This document shows, piece after piece, positions 31,923 to 42,046 of a DNA stretch of 64,000 bases; positions within the stretch are counted from its first letter, which is position 1; each line of letters starts with the position of its first letter. Under the pieces are notes generated by a model. It worked only from the letters and a program-made list of their open reading frames with translations. It did no database searches and was not told where the DNA came from. The translations under genes and the position numbers were made by a program. The DNA comes from Symbiodinium natans (taxonomy: Eukaryota; Sar; Dinophyceae; Suessiales; Symbiodiniaceae), in contig CAJNDS010000295.1 of assembly GCA_905221605.1 (NCBI GenBank), forward strand, positions 62,001 through 126,000, in the 5' to 3' direction.

Positions 31923-33279
31923 ATGGGCCGTGCCCTCATCTGCGTCGTCTTCTTTGCAATGTGGCTGGCGCTCCTGCTCTACACGCAGGGCGGCTCCATC
32001 TCTGTTGTTGCTGGCACTTCGCGAGACATCTTCATTCCACTGGTGGAGAGCAGGGAAGACTCCCATGAATCCCCGAACTTGCTGCAAAGCTACGCGAAGA
32101 TGGATTCTGCGGACGCGTCCACGCCTGAGATGTTGCCGCAGAGCTCGGAGGTTTTAGTTCCTGTGGTTCCTGTGGCTCCTGCGCCCGTGGCAAGCAAGCC
32201 GATGAAGCCAAGAGGCCCGGAAGCACTGCCAGCCCAGCCGGCGAGACCTGCGAAGCCTGGCAAGTCAAGACTTGCCTATGCAAGATTTCCTAAAACTGGA
32301 AGCCGATATGCGATCTCACACTTCCGAAGGGCCGTTCAAGAGCTTGCGGTCATCCCGGAGCACCAGGCGGTAAAGGCCGTGGGCGTTGCAGCCAACGAGT
32401 TTCTGCTCGGGTCTGTGCGAAATCCTTGCACAAGCTATCTGAGTCTCTGGGCTTTCCAGTCCGAGGCCCAAAGGCGCGCTGGGGTGATGGCGGACTTGCG
32501 CAAGAGGGACCCTGAGGCGTTCCTCAGGCTGAGGGGCCAGAATGCCGCTGATGGCTTCACCGGCCCAGAGGACGTCCGCCGGTTCCGCAACTGGATCCGC
32601 TTCATGAGCCACCCAGAATACCCCAAAGTTAAGCTGGGTCTGCTCTCCGGCCGCTTCCATGGAAAGTATCTTTCAAGGGACCCGGACATGGACATGCGCG
32701 ACAACGCCTTTCTGGTTCGAGGCTGACAGGGCAAAATTTTGTCAGCTTTATTTAAAGCCAGAGCAGGACAGCCTTTCTTTTTTTGTCGTTGTTAGAGGGG
32801 GTTTCCGAAATAGGGGTACCCTTCTTGGGGGGGGGGTCCCCTTAAGGGGGTTCTATTCTATTTGGGGTATGAAAGGGCTATTTTGGGAACTGCCCAGATT
32901 GTTTTTTTTGGTTCGAGGCCTGAGTGGAGAGGCGGCGGCGGAAACTGCCGAGGCGATCCGTGCTGCAAGCGTTTCGGAGCTGGCAGACTGCTGGTTGCAC
33001 ACGGAGTCCTTGGAGTCCGACATCAAGCGCTGCTTGCACCCCAGCATCCTTCTCATATTCCCTGAAGCTCTGAGACCTCATAAGCCTTGTCGTAAGCCCT
33101 ATAGAACGCTCTCAGCCCCGACACCCGAAACCCCTCATGCTCCCACGTGCTGATCCCTGACCCGAAGCCCTGGTCCAGCAACATCTTCCCGTTCCTTCCC
33201 GAAGGCAGTGGGCAAGCATCCTACCCCTACGCAGCACTCACACATGCGCACAGATATGTACATATCTAAAAAAAAAAAT

Positions 33280-33310
<31 letters not shown>

Positions 33311-34590
33311 CAGCAGTAAGTTCACCAAGTTTAAGTCGCAGGAGGGAAAGTAGAGAAAACCTTTCGAGATGAACTTTCATAGGCGTATTTTCCTTTTAGC
33401 CCGCTTCTTGGGCGAGGGTGTGCCTCACGTAAACGTGATGGTGATACTTGCTCTATCTTTTATCAAACATGTTGCGTGCCATCTCATAGGCTCCAGGCAC
33501 ATTTCGTATGCCCATCGGCTTTAGTTGGTGCTTTCGGGGCACAGACGTCGCTTGTACTGAGCCTTAGATCGGATTGTCCGAATGGAGAATTAGCAATATT
33601 AATATTAGTAATATTCAATATTGTTATAACTACTCATATGATGATGATGATTATTACTATTAACAATAATATTAGAAATATTAGTAATATTTTCGCACAT
33701 TCAACAAAGCGCATGGCAAGCCTCAACCCCCCCCAAACCCTACGTAAGACCTCCCAGGGCTCCAAACCCAAAACCCAAAACCCCAAAACCCCAAAACCCC
33801 AAACCCTAAACCCTAAACCCTAAACCCTAAACCCTAAACCCTAAACCCTAAACCCTAAACCCTAAACACCTCGAACCTTTGTGCTGAGGTCTCAGGAACT
33901 TCGAAGGCTTGGGGGGCAAGGCCCGAGCCTTTTCTCTGGTGGCCGGGGTGGTGGGGAGACCTTTATGGTAGAGCTTCGGAGGTTTTTAGGGTTTCAGGGT
34001 GTTGGGGTTTCAGGGGGTTATGGGCTCAGGGTGCAGGTATGTCCAAAACCCTAAACCCTAAACCCTAAACCCTAAACCCTAAACCCTAAACCCTAAACCC
34101 TAAACCCTAAACCCTAAACCCTAAACCCTAGAATTTGGTTCTGTGAAGTCTCTGCTGATCAGTGCTGGTAGGTGCAGTGGTCTCGACTTGGAGCTGATAA
34201 CGGGCAGCATGGCACGTCCAAGCACGGGGGCTGCGAGATCTTCTTCGACGAAGCCACTGCCACTTGGGCCCAGGTAGACTTTGCAGAACCAAATTCTAGG
34301 GTTTAGGGTTTAGGGTTTAGGGTTTAGGGTTTAGGGCTTATGGGTTTCCAGAATCTGGTTCAGATGGGCCTGGTGGGGTCGTGCAACAGGCGAAGCTTGT
34401 CTATGAGCTCGACGGACCTCTGTTCGAGAAGTTTGGCTATGACACTTGCTGTGGCCATGCGATCCCTCCAGCTTCTACAGTCCCTACGGCTTCTTTGACC
34501 GAGTTAGAGTCGCCCACACCTACGTCTTCGCCGGCCACTGCCACCTCACAAGAGGGTCCAGTGGGTCCAGGAGCTTGCATCGGGGTATAG
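31923..34590 (+). CDS. Sulfotransferase-family protein, type II membrane topology, multi-exon
   Basis: Exon 1, 31923-32721, starts at ATG with a short cytoplasmic end and one membrane anchor (ALICVVFFAMWLALLLY, residues 3-19), then a Pro/Ala-rich stem (about residues 70-112) and the catalytic domain: RFPKTGSR (about residue 121) is the PAPS 5'-phosphosulfate loop (PKTGT/S), and SVRNPCTSYLSLW (about residue 161) is the 3'-phosphate motif RNPxxxxxS. The first intron (32722-32917) is GC-AG and joins in frame to exon 2 (from 32918: AETAEAIRAASVSELADCW, HTESLESDIKRC). Exon 3 is 34178-34273, 32 codons (GTSKHGGCEIFFDEATATW), with CAG acceptor and GTAGAC donor. Exon 4 starts at 34390, phase 0 (LVYELDGPLFEKFGYDTCCG). 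The ending is uncertain: the same frame stops at 34590, but an overlapping frame (SPYGFFDRVRVAHTYVFAGH) also looks coding. An exon may be missing between 33040 and 34178. It probably acts in the Golgi; the acceptor is unknown. Confidence 0.75.
32722..32917 (+). repeat. GC-AG intron made of the GGTACC-rich element, with 11-bp direct repeats at its ends
   Basis: The intron carries GTTTCCGAAATAGGGGTACC, a G-run, GTCCCCTTAAGGGGG and TTCTATTCTATTTGGGGTAT. TGGTTCGAGGC occurs at both edges (32713-32723 and 32909-32919), so the splice can be placed anywhere in the repeat with the same mRNA. This is what insertion of an introner with target duplication would leave. Confidence 0.75.
33275..33312. repeat. 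A-run and (TA)n microsatellite
   Basis: AAAAAAAAAA then ATATATATAT and TACATATACA, in the large intron of the sulfotransferase gene. AT-rich ATATTAGTAATATT words follow at 33595-33690. Confidence 0.9.
33800..33868 (+). repeat. (CCCTAAA)n array preceded by CCCCAAAA units
   Basis: Starts as CCCAAAACCCCAAAA and becomes pure CCCTAAA; in the intron before the sulfotransferase exon 34178-34273. Confidence 0.96.
34047..34130 (+). repeat. (CCCTAAA)n array
   Basis: Twelve pure units ending in CCCTAGAATTTGGTTCTG, whose exact reverse complement begins the TTTAGGG array on the other side of the next exon. Confidence 0.97.
34280..34340 (+). repeat. (TTTAGGG)n array, mirror of the array at 34047
   Basis: Starts CAGAACCAAATTCTAGGG, the exact reverse complement of the 34127-34144 segment, then six TTTAGGG units. 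It begins 7 bases after the GT donor of the exon ending at 34273. Confidence 0.96.
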
Positions 34591-34780
34591 GAGGCGCATC
34601 ACGACACAGAGAGTAGATACAGCAGAGGTGTCTTGTTTCTGTTTCTTGCTGCAGTGGTGGGGGTGGTGTCGATTAGCCACAGAAGTTTGTGGGCAGCGCT
34701 TTCCGCAGTGTCACACGGTGCCAACTTTAGGCTCAAGCATTCCTTCAGTCCGCTTTCCTGCCTGCATCAGTCCCGGAACG

Positions 34781-36524
34781 ATGTCGCAGCAAACTTCGGT
34801 GTCGGCATTCCTCATCTCTCGCATCCAGGAGCTGGGGGTGCAGCATGTCTTCGGAATCCCAGGAGACTATGTGCTGCCCTTTTTTGATGAGCTGATCAAA
34901 GAGGGAAGCCCGGTCAAACATGTCGGCACCTGCAACGAGCTCAATGCTGCTTACCTCGCAGACGGGTACAGCCGTGTGAAAGGGTTTGGGGTTGCCGCTG
35001 TGACCTATGGACCCGGTGCCTTCAACGCTGTCAATGCCGTGGCAGGGGCATACGATGCTCATGTCCCGCTGCTCCTGATTTCGGGGGCGCCTCAGACAGC
35101 GAGATATCGCCAAGGCAACAAGCTGCTTCTGCATCATGCTGTCGGCAGTGACTTGGATGCCACCATACGCGTTTTTACACCCATCACTGCTGCTGCAGCT
35201 CGCATTGACGCAGTGGAGGAGGCCATTCCAACAGTCGACTGGCTGCTGCGGGTTGCCCTCGACCAGAAGAGGCCAGTCTACCTGGAGATCCCCTTCGACA
35301 TGCAGAAGGCACAAATCCAAGTACCAGATCCCTTGAACTACCAGCCGCCGTGCAGTGACGAGCAAGCCCTTCACAGAGTGGTGGAGCAAGTTGCACGTGT
35401 GGTGAACAGCGCGGGGAAGGTGGGTGTGTTGGTTGGCGTGTTCATCGACAGGGAGGGCCTGCAACAGGTTGCGGAGGACATGTTGAGCGCCACCAAGCTC
35501 CCATTCGCCACTACGTTTGACCAAAAGGCTGGCTACCTAGAGTACCTCCCAAACTGCCTTGGCTTCTATCAGGGAGGCATTTCTGCGCAGGCGGTGCGCG
35601 ATGCCACCGAAGGTGCCGACATCCTCTTGACTCTCGGGATGCCGCGGACAGAGTTCACTCTGGGCTTTCTTACGCACGACTTCAAGGAGGAAAAAATGGG
35701 AGGGTTTAAAAGATTGTGATGAGTTTTAGGGATGGTTCGGTGCTGCTCAGGGTCCGTGGGCGGTAGATCAGGACCGCATGATCGAGCTCGGCTACGATGC
35801 TGTCAACTTGCAGGGGGAAGTGGTGCATGGCGTTTACCTTCGGCAGCTGTTGCCACTCCTGGCACAAAAGATCATCCCACGTGCTGAGGAGCTGGTGGAG
35901 GACTCGTTTCCTTTCACTTACACGAAGCACCGGGCAGGTCCAGAGGACCGGCCGCTGACTGTGGACTTCATGTACCCTGAGCTCGCTCACTTTGTGCAGG
36001 AAGGCGACATTGTTACCGGCAACACGGGCGGCTACATCAACTTGTCCAGAATGCGCATGAAGAAGGGCAACACCACGGCCGGTCCCACCAACTGGGCGTC
36101 CTTGGGGAACGTGTTCCCAATTTCCGTTGGCATGGCTTTTGCTGCACCTGAGCGTCGCATCGTTTGCCTTGAGGGCGATGGATCCTTTCAAATGACTGGT
36201 ATGGAGCTCGGCACCGTGCTGCGACACAATCTCAACTTCCTCCTCATCATCCTGAACAATGCGGGGTATACGGCAGAGCGTGCCATCCATCCGGAGCGGG
36301 ACGACTCCTACAACGACATTCAAGTGTGGAACTACCACTTGCTGCCTGAGGCACTGGGTGGCAGGCCAGGTTCAAACGGCGTCGACGTGCTCACGGAGTC
36401 TCAGTTCACTGAGGCCCTAGCCGCTTACGAGTTCGGTAAGGGCTTGCACGTGGTGAATGCAAGGCTGGACAAGATGGACATCCCCAGCTTCTTCCGTGAG
36501 ATGAGTGACATGCTGCGCCACTGA
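34781..36524 (+). CDS. Thiamine-diphosphate-dependent 2-oxo-acid decarboxylase (pyruvate/indolepyruvate decarboxylase type)
   Basis: ATG at 34781 (MSQQTSVSAFLISRIQELGV) is chosen because homology to the family starts right there. Family landmarks, by residue: FGIPGDY (Asp29, equivalent to the catalytic Asp of yeast Pdc1), CNELNAAY (Glu53, activates the thiazolium ring), LLLHHAVG (His118-His119, the decarboxylase HH motif), and in the C-terminal part LEGDGSFQMTGMELGT...LNNAGYTAERAIHP (TPP/Mg motif GDGS-NN, with the Glu of the yeast NDGYTIE segment). The length is about 560 residues, normal for the family. The frame changes once, between about 35690 and 35750, so one short intron is required; the acceptor is probably TGCTCAG at 35750 and the donor is unresolved. 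The stop is TGA at 36522-36524. The HH, Asp and Glu set argues for a true decarboxylase, not a synthase. The product would be an aldehyde plus CO2. No transit peptide is evident, so it is probably cytosolic. Confidence 0.9.
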
Positions 36525-36880
36525 GACTTTTCGTGGCCCACAAAAGCCGGATGCGAAGGCGTCCTAGGGCCTTGCATGTAGCGATGTGCAGACGGACATG
36601 ACGCAATGCCGCAGTGCCCATACAGGGCCCCGGCGCCGGCGCACAGCACTCCCACACCTGTAGAGGGGACTCGCTTTGCCTGGCTTGGCACTGCGGCGGA
36701 GATGTACAGGTCATGACGCCCGAGACATGGGTTTGGAGCAAAAATGCGGACCCGACTCAACACACCTGCTTCGCGTGAGGAGCCGAGCCCATCAACCCTT
36801 GGGTCTGGGGCGAGCCTTTCGTGCCTTGGCATGGGGCTTCGGGGCAGTTCCACATTACCGATGTACTTTGCATTTGGAAT
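36525..36880. other. Downstream of the decarboxylase; no gene recognised
   Basis: GC-rich, with short frames on both strands, probably 3' UTR and spacer. No AATAAA is seen, which is normal for dinoflagellates. Confidence 0.4.
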
Positions 36881-36884
36881 GCTT

Positions 36885-38138
36885 TCAGAGCTCAGGGGAA
36901 ACCACCAAAGCTGTGCTCCACCAAGGCGAACGCAGCAGGGCAGCCCATGCGCGACGCTGGAAATCCTGCGAGCCTCGCGCTGCATCAGATTCTCTCACGA
37001 CTGGCGTACACCTCTGAACTCCCCCAAAACCACAACACCCCCACTGAACTCCCTCTCTTTGGAACATCTTGCATCTGTGAGAGGGCTTTGAACCCTGAAG
37101 GCCCAAGATTGCACTAGAGGACGATAGAGGACTCATGTGTGGATTTACGCGATTAGGGGTACCTTGTGGGGTCCTTCTTATCAGGGGATCCTACTATTTG
37201 GGGTCAATTTTAGGGGTCAAATCCCCAAGTGACTTGTGGATGTCGCAGTGGGCAGCCCAGGCATGGGGCCATGTGGGACGCATCCGTGGGGCCTTGCCGT
37301 GTGAAGGCCAGAAGCAAGAGTCAGCAAGCGGTTGGCAACCCTAAACCCTAAACCCTAAACCCTAAACCCTAAACCCTAAACCCTAAACCCTAAACAATAA
37401 ACCCTAAACCCTAAACCCTAAACCCCAAACCCTAAACCCTAAACCCTAAACCCTAAACCCCAAACCCTAAACCCTAAACCCTAAACCCCAAGCCCAGAGT
37501 TGCATGTGGTGGCCCCGAAGTGCCGATGACCCCTTTTAAACCTCCTTTCTTTGGGGCAGGCCCTGGGCCCAGATGAGACCCGACTCCGCACAGTGCCTCG
37601 ACTCCTTTTTGGGGGTTTGGGGGTTTCGGGGTTTGGGGGTTTGGGGGTTTAGGGTTTGGGGGTTCAGGGGTTTCGGGGTTTAGGGTTTGGGGGTTCAGGG
37701 GTTTAGGGATTTAGGGCTTTGGGGTGAATCGGGGTTTGGGGTTTGGGTTGGGGGTTTTGGGGCTTTGGGTTTGGGATTTGAGGCGTTTAGGGTTTTGGGG
37801 GTTAGGGTTTGGGGGTTCGGGTGAGAACAAGACCCCGTCCCCAACGTTCACGTATGGTTGTGCTGGGTAGGCGGTTAGCATCGTCCGACGAGCAGCATTC
37901 TGCACGAGAGCCAGGGGCACTTGGAAAAATACCCCCTAAACCCCATAAGGAACGCTGTAAGAAGACCCTAAATCAACCCCAGAAACCCTACAGAAGCATG
38001 TGTAGCCCTCCTATTATAGCTCCCCAATAGAAGCCCTGGTGAGTCAAGGCGAACCTGCTGACGCTGTCCAACATCCGAAGGATGCTGGATGATCTGGTCT
38101 TGAAGTGCCTGGAGACCGAAAACCTGCCAGGACAGTGA
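36885..38138 (+). CDS. Unidentified multi-exon protein, 3' part
   Basis: Coding pieces: about 36930-37015 (GNPASLALHQILSRLAYTSE); 37249-37306 (WAAQAWGHVGRIRGALPCE), after TCGCAG and with a GC donor; from 37560 (ALGPDETRLRTVPRLL), after GGGGCAG; and a last exon of about 38049-38138 ending TGA (NIRRMLDDLVLKCLETENLP). Between them lie a copy of the GGTACC-rich element, a long CCCTAAA array and a G-rich array. No domain is recognised. The start is unknown. Confidence 0.45.
37142..37215 (+). repeat. Copy of the GGTACC-rich intron element
   Basis: TTAGGGGTACCTTGTGGGGT, CCTTCTTATCAGGGGATCCT and ACTATTTGGGG, just upstream of the exon at 37249. Confidence 0.65.
37338..37492 (+). repeat. (CCCTAAA)n array with CCCCAAA and CAATAAA variants
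   Basis: About 22 units, starting about 30 bases after the exon ending at 37306. Confidence 0.96.
37609..37806 (+). repeat. G-rich TTTGGGGG/TTTAGGG-type degenerate array
   Basis: Units of GGGGGTTT, GGGGTTTC and GGGTTTA, starting just after the piece at 37560. A drifted relative of the TTTAGGG arrays. Confidence 0.85.
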
Positions 38139-38307
38139 TGCCACTGCACTTTTTTTTTGGAATGAGTTGAGGGTCACTGCTACCTGGCTTATTTGATTTG
38201 GCTACTTTTGAACGCCACTCCCAGGGGTTGCTGAAATGAAAGATAGGTTGCACTACTTTTTACAGTGCTGCAGCCCTGCAGTCTTGAGTCTGAGAGGACC
38301 AACGCAG

Positions 38308-38905
38308 GTGAAGGCCGCAAATCGCATGATGTACCAGTGTCACTTGGATCGCACGGGCCTGGGGGGCCCCTCGAGAGGTTGGGTTCGCGGTTCCAATGTG
38401 GGTTGATGATGAAAGAGCCTGAGCCCAGTGGCGGAACGTTCATGCAGGGTTTAGCTCTTCGGCCACTGCGATGAAGGCCTCGACTCAAGTTCAGTAAGCA
38501 TTCTGCCAGAGTTTGTCTCGAGGCATCTTGTCTGGCCTGCCCCGCAGCTGCAGCTATCTGGCGAAGCGGTTGCCCTTCGAGCCAACAAAGCCTTTCACGC
38601 AGGCGAATGTTTTATCGGTGTTTCTGGGTTTCGGAGTGCGTCGTGTCGAAGCCTTCCTTCTGGGGTCCTTTACAAACTTTACAGGCTTGTTGCAGGTGGT
38701 AAGTTTGCGTGGGCTCACTGTTGCGAAGCCTCTCACAGCCATCGTGGTGCTGATCTGCGGCGCTGACGGCAGCGTTGAATTGAAGGTTTGTTGGTGAGGC
38801 AGCATGCGCTTGATGTTGCTGCAGCTGTTGCTGCTGATGACGAAGAATGACGACGATGAGGACAACCGCAAACGAGGATGATGTTGCTGATTACGATGAT
38901 GACGA

Positions 38906-38959
<54 letters not shown>

Positions 38960-39390
38960 TTGATGATGATGATGAGGAGGAGGAGGATGAGAAAGGAGGA
39001 GGAGGCGACGCTTTGTACCTGCAACATACGGGTGTACTTTTGCCCTTTCACATCACATGTGTCAGCTGAGGACACTGCATAGAGTACAGCTTCGTCACGA
39101 TTCTTTTTGTAAAGCTCAAGGTTTTGGTTTTCGTGAGCTGGTGCCAGGTGTTGCATTACCCACATGTACCACCTACTGGATAAATGGTGTGCCTTGAGCC
39201 ATGCAGGTGGGTATTCTAGAGGTTTTGCGCATCCCGCTCGAAGGAGGATGCAGATGCAATCTACCAGCTGCAGGCAAGGATGGAGAGAAGGCGTGAACAT
39301 GCTTGCGTATGCTGCGCACTCCATGTTTAATTAGCGATGTGGATGCGTAAGCCAAGAGTCAACGGAAGAGTGTGTGTGTGTGTGTGTGTC

Positions 39391-39439
<49 letters not shown>

Positions 39440-41640
39440 AGTGTCTGTGTCAGTGCCTGTGACTGTGACAGTGTCTGTGTCGGTGTCTGTGTCAGTGTCT
39501 GGGTCTGTGTGCATCCAGCATTCTTGGCAGTGCTTGCCTTGCTTGCCCACAACGCTTCTGTGGCAGTTCCGCGCGCCCGTCGAAGCTGTCGGTCTTTCGC
39601 CTTACTGGTTTCAATCGGCGGGAATGGACGCATACGTGCCTTGCCCCAAAAATGAGACTTTGCCTTTTGCGTTTTCCAGACCTGATTTGGGATGGTTCCC
39701 CTTGTACTAACAGTCCTTAATTGGGAGGAAAGTACCCCTCAATATAATCCCTATGAAGGACTGTTGGTATAAGGGGGGAACATCCCAACCGTTGATGTTT
39801 CGGGTATTGGGGCACATCATTAAAACCCTGAACCCTCAACCCTAAACCCTAAACCCTAAACCCTGAACCCTGAACCCTAAACCCTAGACCCTAAATGCCA
39901 GCCCCAGGAAGGGCCGGAATGCAGTCCAGCTGGCCATCTGGATGGGCGATGCGGATGCTTGGTGCTTGTTTTCTTGCTTCCTGTTGGTTATATGAGAGGT
40001 CTATAGGGCCCTATATATACCCGTTAAGGGATCATGTACGGTACCTTCTATGAGGGGTCTATAGGGCCCCATATATACCCTTTAAGGGATTCTGTAGGGC
40101 ACCTCATTCCCCCCATTCCCTACCAACCAACAGTAAGCTTGAGGGTTTGGGCTTATCTCTCAGGCAGAGTCTTAGAGTCAACGTCATGGTATATCAGGGT
40201 GTCTTAGAATCTAACCCTAAGCCCTAAACCCTAAACCCTAAACCCTAAACCCTAAACCCTAAACCCTAAACCCTAAACCATCAGCCCTAAGTCGCCCAAA
40301 CCCCAATGAGGGCTTCAGCCCGAGGACATTGTGCAAGGCCTTTTTCCTTCCATGGAGCAGCCGATCGACAAGCTGGGGCGCACTGTTCTGGACTACGTCA
40401 GACCTTCGGCTTCGATTCTTAGGGGGGTGGCTTACTGTGCTTAGGGTTTAGGACGGAAGAACCGTAAGCCCTAAACCCTGTGGTCACCCTAAGCCCTAAG
40501 CCCTAAGCCCTAAGGCCTAGACCCTAAACCCTAAACCCTAAACCCTAAACCCTAAACCCCACTTCTAGCCTAATGGAGCCAAGGGGCCTCTGGGTCTCCC
40601 GTGCTCAAGCTTGCGCCGCCAAAGCAGAGCCTCCCGCGTCCGCGACCTGGCCCGCAGATGCTGCACTGCGATGGTGAGGAGGGGACAACACCCTAACCCC
40701 TGAACCCTGAACCCCAAACCCGAAACCCCAAACCCCAAACCCTAAACCCTAAACCCTAAACCCAAAACCCCGGACCTTTGAAGGGCTCGGGGGTTTGGGG
40801 GGGGGGGCCCCTTGAGCCTACCCCTCCGCCCATTTTTTGGGAGGTTTGGGGGATTGTGGGGTTTGGGTTGAGTGTTTCGGGAATTTTGGGTTTCGGGGAC
40901 CTGGCGTGCCGGGATCCCGGGGTTCCGGGGATGGGGCGCCTGGAGCTTCGGGCAGTGCTGGGGTGATAAAATGCTTTAGTTTCAGGGTTTAGGGTTTAGG
41001 CGCTTAGGGGTGCCTCTCCCCGTACCAATCCGCAAGTGTAAGTGCGAGTGTACGGGTGAGTGTGAGTGCGTCGGGGCATAGTCAGTTTTCTCCAAGGTCC
41101 GTTTATGCGAGGCATATAGAGCCAGAGCATTCATTGTGCGCGCAGATACGATGTTGTTGAGTCATAGTTTTTGCCATGATGATTGGCATGCTTAAGATAT
41201 CATTATCATGGCATGCAATGACTTGGTAGTAGAGCTCTGTGGACTGCACATCTTCAGAGATTTGTGCTTGCACTTCGCAGCAGGACATTTCCGCAACACA
41301 TCTGGGCTGGACGGAAGCCTCTGACTGGCCACACTATGAAGCCTGTGTGCCTTGTCACATCCTGGTGCTAGAGCTTCATGGGATCGGAGATGGGATCCCT
41401 AAACTCTAAACCCTAAACCCTAAACCCCAAACCCTAAACCCTAAACCCTAAACCCTAAGCCCTAAACCCTAAACCCTAAACCCTAAACCCTAAACCCTAA
41501 ACCCTAAAAAAGAAGAAGATGGAGGATCTTGTGATTCCCTGCCAAAAGGACTTCGAAGTGGTGGATGCCCTGACAGAGGAGGATCTCCAGTCGAAGTTCG
41601 TGGACATGGGCCGAGCTTCGGCTTCCTCGGCCTTAGCCCT
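38308..41640 (+). CDS. Multi-exon protein with ankyrin-like pieces
   Basis: Pieces: 38308-38377 (VKAANRMMYQCHLDRTGLGG), CAG acceptor and GT donor; from 39567 (RAPVEAVGLSPYWFQSAGMD), after CTGTGGCAG, to about 39688, where a MITE-like element starts; 39908 to about 39980 (KGRNAVQLAIWMGDADAW), ending where another MITE-like element starts; about 40311-40420 (QPEDIVQGLFPSMEQPIDKL, then GRTVLDYVRP); and 41514 to about 41640 (MEDLVIPCQKDFEVVDALTE), between a CCCTAAA and a TTTAGGG array. GRNAVQLAI...GD and LGRTVLDYV resemble ankyrin helices, which is a tentative reading. A piece at about 40610-40680 has two competing frames. The last piece begins with an ATG (41519) and could instead open the next gene. 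Confidence 0.45.
38885..39003. repeat. (GAT)n passing into (GAG)n microsatellite
   Basis: About 25 GAT triplets then GAGGAGGAG. Frames through it give poly-Asp or poly-Ile/His and are ignored. Confidence 0.97.
39370..39510. repeat. (GT)n passing into TGTGTCxGTG repeats
   Basis: A pure GT tract with one break at 39391, then GTCAGTGTCTGTGTCGGTGT-type degenerate units. Confidence 0.97.
39689..39786. mobile_element. MITE-like element with about 30-bp terminal inverted repeats
   Basis: Left arm GGGATGGTTCCCCTTGTACT then AACAGTCCTT; right arm AAGGACTGTTGGTATAAGGG then GGGAACATCCC, inverted with a few mismatches. The middle is AATTGGGAGGAAAGTACCCC. It starts where the exon-like frame from 39567 ends. 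Confidence 0.8.
39825..39895 (+). repeat. (CCCTAAA)n array with CCCTGAA variants
   Basis: Nine units, ending just before the exon at 39908. Confidence 0.95.
39981..40133 (+). mobile_element. MITE-like element related to that at 16861, two internal tandem units
   Basis: Starts CTGTTGGTT and ends AACCAACAG (perfect 9-bp inverted repeat), followed by TAAG as at 17071. Inside, GGTCTATAGGGCCCTATATA-type units occur twice, and CCTCATTCCCCCCATTCCCT matches the 14381 element. Confidence 0.75.
40214..40280 (+). repeat. (CCCTAAA)n array
   Basis: Nine units, about 30 bases before the exon at 40311. Confidence 0.97.
40479..40560 (+). repeat. CCCTAAG/CCCTAAA array
   Basis: Starts as CCCTAAG units and becomes CCCTAAA. 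Confidence 0.94.
40688..40772 (+). repeat. Degenerate CCCTAAA/CCCCAAA array
   Basis: CCCTGAA, CCCGAAA, CCCCAAA and CCCTAAA units; G-rich GGGTTTCGGGG sequence of the opposite sense follows at 40790-40900. Confidence 0.92.
41000..41395. other. No gene recognised
   Basis: Contains GTAAGTGCGAGTGTACGGGT-type short repeats at 41035-41070, and otherwise no supported coding piece. Confidence 0.5.
41397..41509 (+). repeat. (CCCTAAA)n array
   Basis: About 16 units; the last runs into AAAAAAG, the probable acceptor of the exon at 41514. Confidence 0.97.
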
Positions 41641-41646
41641 CAAGTC

Positions 41647-41721
41647 GATTAGGGTTTAGGGTTTAGGGTTTAGGGTTTAGGGTTTAGGGTTTAGGGGTTT
41701 AGGGGTTTGGGGTTTGGGGGT
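41647..41721 (+). repeat. (TTTAGGG)n array
   Basis: Begins within about 7 bases of the end of the exon 41514-41640; last units GGGGTTT. Confidence 0.97.
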
Positions 41722-42046
41722 AAACCCTAAACTGCTGATATGTTGCTGCCTTCGGCCTGGGAAACCCTGAACCTTAAGCATTTCGATTGCGAGGTTTTAT
41801 GAATACTGCTACTTGCTATTCTTGCCATATGTGTGCCTGGATGACCATTTTTGAAGTGTTTTTGTTGATTAGTCGTAGCAATCACAATCATCCTCTTACT
41901 TTTACCATGACGATGACTCTGACTATGACGATTACTTGATCTTCTCCTTGTGTTTGCTCCTGCTAGAATTGCTATTATCATTCGTACCGTCAATTTTTTG
42001 TCCTTGTTATGCCCATGATAAAAACATGAAAAAGCACCTCGAGAAG

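Noticed and set aside
32900-34590. Treating the two ends of the sulfotransferase as separate genes
   Set aside because: Exon 2 joins exon 1 in frame across a duplicated intron edge, and exons 3 and 4 join in phase 0 with the family's usual C-terminal FGY-CC pattern.
34745-35524. 259-codon minus frame
   Set aside because: Shadow of the decarboxylase, whose catalytic residues are all on the + strand.
38554-39324. 256-codon minus frame with poly-Ile, and poly-Asp/Val frames at 38878-39655
   Set aside because: They cross the (GAT)n and (GT)n microsatellites.
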